DNA of 6,006 nt from an uncultured Phycisphaerae bacterium (GTDB lineage Bacteria > Planctomycetota > Phycisphaerae > Phycisphaerales > SM1A02): NCBI GenBank assembly GCA_937899935.1, contig CALCOW010000265.1, positions 1 to 6,006 on the forward strand, given 5' to 3'. Shown here piece by piece: positions 5,765 through 6,006 of the stretch. Under the pieces are notes generated by a model, which saw nothing but the letters and a program-made list of their open reading frames with translations, was not told the DNA's origin and did not search any database. Within the stretch, counting starts at the first letter, position 1; each line of letters opens with the position of its first letter. A program made the translations under genes and the position numbers.

Positions 5765-6006
5765 ACCCAGTAGTTCTTCCGCCGGAACAAACCAACCATT
5801 GCGTTGAGCCAAGCCCGTCAGCGCTTGCTCAAGACGAGGGTGTACCCCTCCAGACTCGTCTCGAAATCCCGGCAACCCGAGGTGGGTGTACACAATGCAC
5901 GCGCCTCCTTGTTCCTCAAGTAACGCTTGATTCTCATTGCCGAGCAAGGCATAGAACGTCTCTGGATCATGGCCATCAGAACTCGAAAACCAGGCCCGTA
6001 CATCGG
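5681..6006 (-). CDS. Polysaccharide-deacetylase-like protein, C-terminal part (5' end outside window)
   Basis: The frame is open from the right edge (reading DVRAWFSSSDGHDPETFYAL...) to TAG at 5681-5683, giving about 108 residues of C-terminus. No start is needed inside the window; the TTG at 5947 is only an internal Leu codon. The stretch GGACIVYTHLGLPGF, then HPRLEQALTGLAQRNGWFVP and AEELLGYL, is the pattern I associate with the last strand and helices of NodB-like polysaccharide deacetylases or related carbohydrate-active proteins: a YTH motif followed by a 'which loop or helix closes the barrel' segment with a WFV strand. The tail is basic (RIRMLLHKWLRY). The catalytic metal-binding motifs would lie upstream, outside the window, so the call is tentative. 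The following acetyltransferase gene fits an exopolysaccharide or surface-glycan locus. The last 27 codons are duplicated at 4944-5027. Confidence 0.5.
   Translation of the reverse strand, partial: DVRAWFSSSDGHDPETFYALLGNENQALLEEQGGACIVYTHLGLPGFRDESGGVHPRLEQALTGLAQRNGWFVPAEELLGYLAGGAAPSRLTWSNRIRMLLHKWLRY

Noticed and set aside
5432..5773. 113-residue plus-strand open frame spanning the acetyltransferase start and one repeat copy
   Set aside because: It is antisense to two supported genes, crosses their promoter gap, and has no recognisable domain.
5568..5795. Minus-strand open frame with a hydrophobic stretch resembling a membrane segment
   Set aside because: It overlaps the deacetylase-like tail out of frame and ends in the promoter gap. 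There is no ribosome-binding site, and the hydrophobic run looks like chance.

Overview
The window is a gene-dense bacterial segment of roughly even GC content. Every supported gene lies on the minus strand, so transcription runs from high to low coordinates. The best clue to the organism is the secreted protein at 1928-2743. It carries CNGNG...DSNGIPDECD loops and a duplicated dockerin-like tail (CPADFDGNGHVDVADF..., DLDGSGVVDIGDF...) of the kind common in Planctomycetota, especially marine Phycisphaerales. This assignment comes from protein style; no rRNA or other marker gene is present.

Right part (6006 down to about 4943): the window opens inside the 3' end of a gene whose C-terminus resembles a polysaccharide-deacetylase-like enzyme (5681-6006). 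After a 144-bp gap comes a short left-handed beta-helix acetyltransferase of the serine-acetyltransferase-like type often found in exopolysaccharide loci (5039-5536). Just beyond its stop codon lies an 85-bp near-copy (81/85 identical) of the tail of the deacetylase-like gene, stop codon included. The acetyltransferase gene is therefore bracketed by a direct repeat, a scar of duplication or insertion.

Centre and left (4740 down to 1): after an intergenic region with a plausible promoter, four genes run head-to-tail with little or no space. They are a secreted alpha/beta hydrolase with an N-terminal beta-rich part (2740-4740), a secreted P-domain plus dockerin-like protein joined to it by an ATGA stop/start overlap (1928-2743), a divergent gamma-glutamyltransferase-family protein without a signal peptide (374-1888), and the N-terminal third of a long-form serine O-acetyltransferase that runs off the left edge (1-340). 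The first two look like a translationally coupled exported pair. The last two could belong to thiol/cysteine or gamma-glutamyl metabolism, but the glutamyltransferase has lost several canonical substrate-binding residues, so its substrate is open.

The plus strand holds no convincing gene. I see no tRNA, rRNA, CRISPR array, transposase or phage gene. Nothing here is demonstrably a new system. The points most worth a second look are the repeat-bracketed acetyltransferase, the coupled hydrolase/P-domain pair and the altered active site of the glutamyltransferase homologue.
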